64,000 bases of DNA from Paractinoplanes polyasparticus. Its GTDB lineage: Bacteria; Actinomycetota; Actinomycetes; Mycobacteriales; Micromonosporaceae. Each line of letters begins with the position of its first letter. Position 1 is the first letter of the stretch. This document shows positions 61,134 to 64,000 of this stretch, piece by piece. The position numbers were made by a program, and so were the translations under genes. The DNA is taken from positions 62,001 through 126,000 of the forward strand of contig NZ_JAHWFK010000032.1 in NCBI RefSeq assembly GCF_019710575.1, read 5' to 3'. The notes under the pieces are model-generated. The model saw only the letters and a list, made by a program, of their open reading frames with translations. It ran no database searches and was not told the origin of the DNA.

Positions 61134-62380
61134 CGCGCCGGGACGACCAGGGCCTCGTTGAGCAGACGGCGGGCCAGCACCAGGCGGTCGGCGTCGTCGT
61201 CGAGGGGCAGGTCGCCGACCGGTAGCGGCTCGCCGGCCAGCGCGACACGCAGGGCCGGGGCACAGTAGGACGGGAAACGTATCGTGCGGCCGACCAGGCG
61301 CAGCACGACGTGTTCGGGGCCGTCGTCAGCCAGACTCCAGCGCAGGCCTTCGCGGACGCGGATCTCGTCGCCGGCGTCGAGGCCGGCCGCGAAGTCGAGC
61401 TGGGCCAGCGGGCTGACCGGCTCGGGACGGGCCGACGGCCAGTCGCGGGCACGCAGGCGGGCGGCCACCTCGGCCGGCTCCACGGTGGTCAGCCAGTCGC
61501 GCAGGGCCTCGACGGTCTCGGTCAGCTCGGGCTCGATCGCGTCGGGGTCGGCCACGTCCACCGCGTAGGGCAGGGTGGCCCGCAGCCGGGCGTCGTCCGC
61601 GGCCAAGGTCAGCAGCTCCTCGACCAGCGCGTAGCGGGTGAGGGCCCGCACCCCGATCGTCAGGTGCAGCGAGCGGGCGCCCAGCGCCTCGGCCGAGTGC
61701 AGCCAGCCGCGGGGCAGGTAGAGTGCGTCGCCCGGGGCGAGCACCACGTCCAGGTCGGGCTCGCCCTGCGCGGTCGCCGACACCTCGTCGGCCCGGCCGC
61801 CCCACGCCTGCTTCTCGAGCGGGTCGGGAAGGACGGGCGCGTGCAGGCGCCAGCGCTTGGTGCCGTCGACCTGCAGCACGAAGACGTCGTGGGTGTCGTA
61901 GTGGGTGCTGAAGCCCTGGCTGCCGGGCGGGGTCAGGTACGCGTTGACCTGCAACGGGCGGCGCAGCTCGGCGCCTAGGCGGCGGCTGTAGTCGATCAGG
62001 GGCGGCCAGAGGCGGTGCAGGCCCTGCAGCACGAGGGTCGCGCCCTGGGCGTACAGATGCATGACCTGGTCGTCGAGAACCTGGTCGGTGATCTCGGCGC
62101 CCGCCCCGCCACCGCCGGTGAAGCGCTCGGCCGGCAGCACCTTGCCCTGCTGGGCGACCCGCAGGAACGGGGTGCGCAGGCCGCGGCGGCTCAGCAGCTC
62201 GTCGACGGCGTCCGGGGAGAGAAGGTCGGCGAAGCCGTCGGACCCGGCCAGCTCGCCGGCGCGGGACAGCAGCGGCGCCTTGCCCCAGTACGCGGCGGCG
62301 AACTTGCCGGGCTCCACGGCCACAGCACGGGACAGCGCCGGGCGGTTCCCGCCCGGCGCCTCGTTCGTCGTGCCGGGCAT
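61130..62380 (-). CDS. JmjC/cupin-type 2-oxoglutarate oxygenase (ROX-like)
   Basis: 416 residues. The iron site is H160-Y-D162 in FSTHYDTHDVFVLQVDG, with H228 in YLPRGWLHSAEAL as the second His. The layout follows the bacterial ribosomal oxygenases (YcfD/ROXA type), with the jelly-roll core at 120-240 and a C-terminal helical and winged-helix-like region. These enzymes hydroxylate protein side chains with 2-oxoglutarate, iron and oxygen. It begins two bases after the stop of an 83-residue repeat peptide, which is its most likely substrate. An alternative is a ribosomal protein. Confidence 0.9.
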   Translation of the reverse strand: MPGTTNEAPGGNRPALSRAVAVEPGKFAAAYWGKAPLLSRAGELAGSDGFADLLSPDAVDELLSRRGLRTPFLRVAQQGKVLPAERFTGGGGAGAEITDQVLDDQVMHLYAQGATLVLQGLHRLWPPLIDYSRRLGAELRRPLQVNAYLTPPGSQGFSTHYDTHDVFVLQVDGTKRWRLHAPVLPDPLEKQAWGGRADEVSATAQGEPDLDVVLAPGDALYLPRGWLHSAEALGARSLHLTIGVRALTRYALVEELLTLAADDARLRATLPYAVDVADPDAIEPELTETVEALRDWLTTVEPAEVAARLRARDWPSARPEPVSPLAQLDFAAGLDAGDEIRVREGLRWSLADDGPEHVVLRLVGRTIRFPSYCAPALRVALAGEPLPVGDLPLDDDADRLVLARRLLNEALVVPAR

Positions 62381-62382
62381 TG

Positions 62383-62634
62383 TCAGGACGCGGTGCCGTC
62401 GGCGCCGCCGTCGGTCCCACCCGGGTTCGCGCCACCGTCAGCCGGGCCCTCGCCCGCGCTGCCGTCCGCTCCGCCGTCGTGGCCCTGCGGGTTCGCGCCG
62501 CCGTCGGCCGGGCCCTCGCCCGCGCTGCCGTCGGCGCCGCCGTCGTGCCCACCCGGGTTCGCGCCACCGTCGGCCGGACCCTCGCCGGCGCCGGGGCCCG
62601 AGGTCGAGGTGATGTCGTTGTCGCTCAGAGACAT
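62383..62634 (-). CDS. Repeat peptide, candidate substrate of the JmjC oxygenase
   Basis: 83 residues: a 16-residue leader (MSLSDNDITSTSGPGA) and three copies of a 22-residue unit at 17-38, 39-60 and 61-82. The core of each is GEGPADGGANP then GGHDGGADGSA; copy 2 has Gln for Gly at one place and copy 3 has Thr for His and Thr for Ser. It has no Cys and only Gly, Ala, Asp, Asn, Pro, Glu, His, Ser and Thr in the repeats. The 2-base gap to the JmjC gene shows translational coupling. The repeat with a leader resembles a ribosomal peptide precursor (RiPP) with its modifying enzyme, and Asp, Asn, His or Pro could be hydroxylated. Function unknown. Confidence 0.8.
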   Translation of the reverse strand: MSLSDNDITSTSGPGAGEGPADGGANPGGHDGGADGSAGEGPADGGANPQGHDGGADGSAGEGPADGGANPGGTDGGADGTAS

Positions 62635-62723
62635 GGAAACTCCTTCTTCGGTGGAGGACAGCGACCGCGTGGTACCCGGTGATCAACCGGTCTAACCCGG
62701 TGTGACCGGGGTATCCCGGGGGG

Positions 62724-63518
62724 ATGCTGCGGATCGGGACGTCGGGCTGGCAGTACCGCGACTGGCGGCCGGAGCGGGGCGGGGACGACACCGGCTACCT
62801 GTATCCGGACGGGCTGCCCCAGCGGCTGTGGCTGGAGCACTACGCCGAACGCTTCGCGACCGTGGAGGTCAACAACGCGTTCTACCGGCTGCCGGAGCGC
62901 TCGACCTTCGAGCAGTGGCGGCAGCGCACCCCGGACGACTTCTGTGTGGCGGTGAAGATGAGCCGCTACCTGACCCACATCAAGCGCCTGAAGGAGCCGC
63001 AGGAGCCGGTGGCCCGGTTCTTCGAGCGGGCGACCGCGCTCGGCGACAAGCTGGGGCCGGTGCTGCTGCAGCTGCCGCCGAACCTGAAGGCCGACCTGGG
63101 CGCGCTCGACGAGACGCTGAGCCTGTTCCCGGCCGGCGTCCGGGTCGCGGTGGAGCCCCGGCACGACACGTGGTGGACCGAGGACTGCCGGCGGCTGCTC
63201 GCGAAGCACGGGGCGGCGCTGTGCTGGGCCGACCGGCTGAGCCGGCCCGTCACTCCCCAGTGGGACACCGCCGACTTCGTCTACCTGCGGCTGCACGAGG
63301 GGCGGGCGCGACCGTGGCCCCGCTACGGACGGGCTGCGCTCCGGTCGTGGGTGGAGCGTCTGGCCTGCGTACGGGATGCTTTCGTGTTCTTCAACAACGA
63401 CCCCGGCGGCGCGGCGGTCATCGACGCCGGCGTGCTGGCGGGCGCCGCCGAGCGGCGGGGCCTGGCGATCACCCGGGTGCCCCGCCTTAAGGTGAGACCG
63501 TGCGCAACATCGAGCTGA
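62724..63518 (+). CDS. DUF72 (YecE-like) family protein
   Basis: 264 residues from ATG 62724. MLRIGTSGWQYRDWR, FATVEVNNAFYRLPERSTFE, FCVAVKMSRYLTHIKRL and AVEPRHDTWW are the conserved segments of the TIM-barrel DUF72 family. The end has FVFFNNDPGGAAVIDA. The role is not established. The gene overlaps the next one by 19 bases. Confidence 0.93.
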   Translation: MLRIGTSGWQYRDWRPERGGDDTGYLYPDGLPQRLWLEHYAERFATVEVNNAFYRLPERSTFEQWRQRTPDDFCVAVKMSRYLTHIKRLKEPQEPVARFFERATALGDKLGPVLLQLPPNLKADLGALDETLSLFPAGVRVAVEPRHDTWWTEDCRRLLAKHGAALCWADRLSRPVTPQWDTADFVYLRLHEGRARPWPRYGRAALRSWVERLACVRDAFVFFNNDPGGAAVIDAGVLAGAAERRGLAITRVPRLKVRPCATSS

Positions 63519-64000
63519 ACGGCCGGACGCCCGACCTCGCCGAGATTCACCGGCTCGCCTCGGTCAACTACGGCCACTTCACGTCGATGCAGGTCCGCGA
63601 CAGGTCCGTCCGCGGCCTGGGGCTGCACTTCGCCCGCCTGGCCGACGCCAACGAGGAGTTCTTCGGCTGGCGGGCCGAGCTCGATGACGAGCACCGGCTG
63701 CGCGAGCTGATCCTGCGGGCGCTGGGCGACGCCCGGGACGCCTCGGTACGGGTGTCCTACGTGCCCGGCGCCGACCCGGCCGGCCCGCCCGACGTGGTGG
63801 TGGCCGTGTCCGAGCCCGCCTCCGACGAGCCGGCCCCGCCGCTGCGGGTGCGCATCGACCCCGACTTCCGGCGCGAGTGGCCCGAGCACAAGCACTCCGC
63901 CACGATGAGCCTGTTCCGCGCGCAGCGGCTGGCCCGGTCGGCCGGCTACGACGACGCGCTGTCGGTCGGCCCCGACCGGCTGGTGCGCGAGGGCACGGTC
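63500..64000 (+). CDS. Class IV aminotransferase (partial, runs off the window)
   Basis: 167 residues are visible from GTG 63500. ASVNYGHFTSMQVRDRSVRG is the family start (GHFTTMQVR pattern), and LHFARLADANEEFFG the next helix; RIDPDFRREWPEHKHS holds the catalytic Lys in the KHS context. The fold is that of PLP enzymes such as branched-chain aminotransferase and aminodeoxychorismate lyase. The C-terminal part is beyond 64000. The start overlaps the DUF72 gene's end. Confidence 0.85.
   Translation, partial: MRNIELNGRTPDLAEIHRLASVNYGHFTSMQVRDRSVRGLGLHFARLADANEEFFGWRAELDDEHRLRELILRALGDARDASVRVSYVPGADPAGPPDVVVAVSEPASDEPAPPLRVRIDPDFRREWPEHKHSATMSLFRAQRLARSAGYDDALSVGPDRLVREGTV

Noticed and set aside
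62386..62634. A non-coding tandem repeat
   Set aside because: The unit is exactly 66 bp, the frame is open with a good start and leader, and changes between copies are mostly conservative, so it is a coding repeat.

Overview
The window is very GC-rich DNA from an actinobacterium. A complete Pup-proteasome locus (pafA, prcA, prcB, pup, dop, mpa), the mycothiol gene mshC, an F420-type LLM oxidoreductase, a Ddn-like nitroreductase and many GTG starts all point to Actinobacteria. The style of the DnaA-like domain and of the gene neighbourhoods suggests Micromonosporaceae (Actinoplanes-like); the family assignment is inference. No rRNA, tRNA, insertion sequence or CRISPR array was seen.

Layout. 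1-5.3 kb is accessory: an MFS exporter, a small methyltransferase, a VOC protein, a wrecked ECF sigma factor, a protein carrying only a DnaA domain I followed by seven DnaA-box-like 9-mers at 15-16 bp spacing, and a secreted serine hydrolase. 5.4-16 kb is the Pup-proteasome system on the minus strand, interrupted by a degenerate sugar-dehydratase homologue, a TspO-like membrane protein with a tandem repeat on its 3' end, and an acyltransferase. 16.3-20.3 kb holds the usual companions: trmI, a site-2 protease and a RecB-like nuclease. 20.3-38.9 kb is a mix of regulators (NarL-type, MarR x2, AraC, GntR, a ribbon-helix-helix protein), an ABC exporter, oxidoreductases, a CDP-alcohol transferase, a HPRT-like protein and a PAC2 protein. 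39.1-43.7 kb is the mshC operon (LLM oxidoreductase, histidine phosphatase, DUF3090, SCO1664-type protein, mshC). 43.8-55 kb contains an aldo/keto reductase, a two-component system with a membrane protein, an M20 peptidase, a hemerythrin protein, a LysR regulator, a ClpC-like ATPase with a HAIR-like site upstream, and a NYN protein.

56.6-61.1 kb is a compact four-gene operon: two small helical proteins, an EccC/FtsK-like ATPase with one intact and apparently two degenerate ATPase modules, and a coiled-coil membrane protein. None of the other type VII secretion genes is nearby. It converges on a two-gene unit (61.1-62.6 kb) in which an 83-residue peptide made of three 22-residue Gly/Asp/Ala repeats is coupled to a JmjC-type oxygenase. 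The window ends with a DUF72 protein and a truncated class IV aminotransferase.

The best candidates for undescribed biology are the DnaA-domain-I gene with its box array (3.27-4.01 kb), the EccC-like operon (56.6-61.1 kb) and the repeat-peptide/JmjC pair (61.1-62.6 kb). Two tandem repeat arrays that grow out of the 3' ends of minus-strand genes (7.88-8.30 kb and 36.35-36.49 kb) are a recurring structural oddity.
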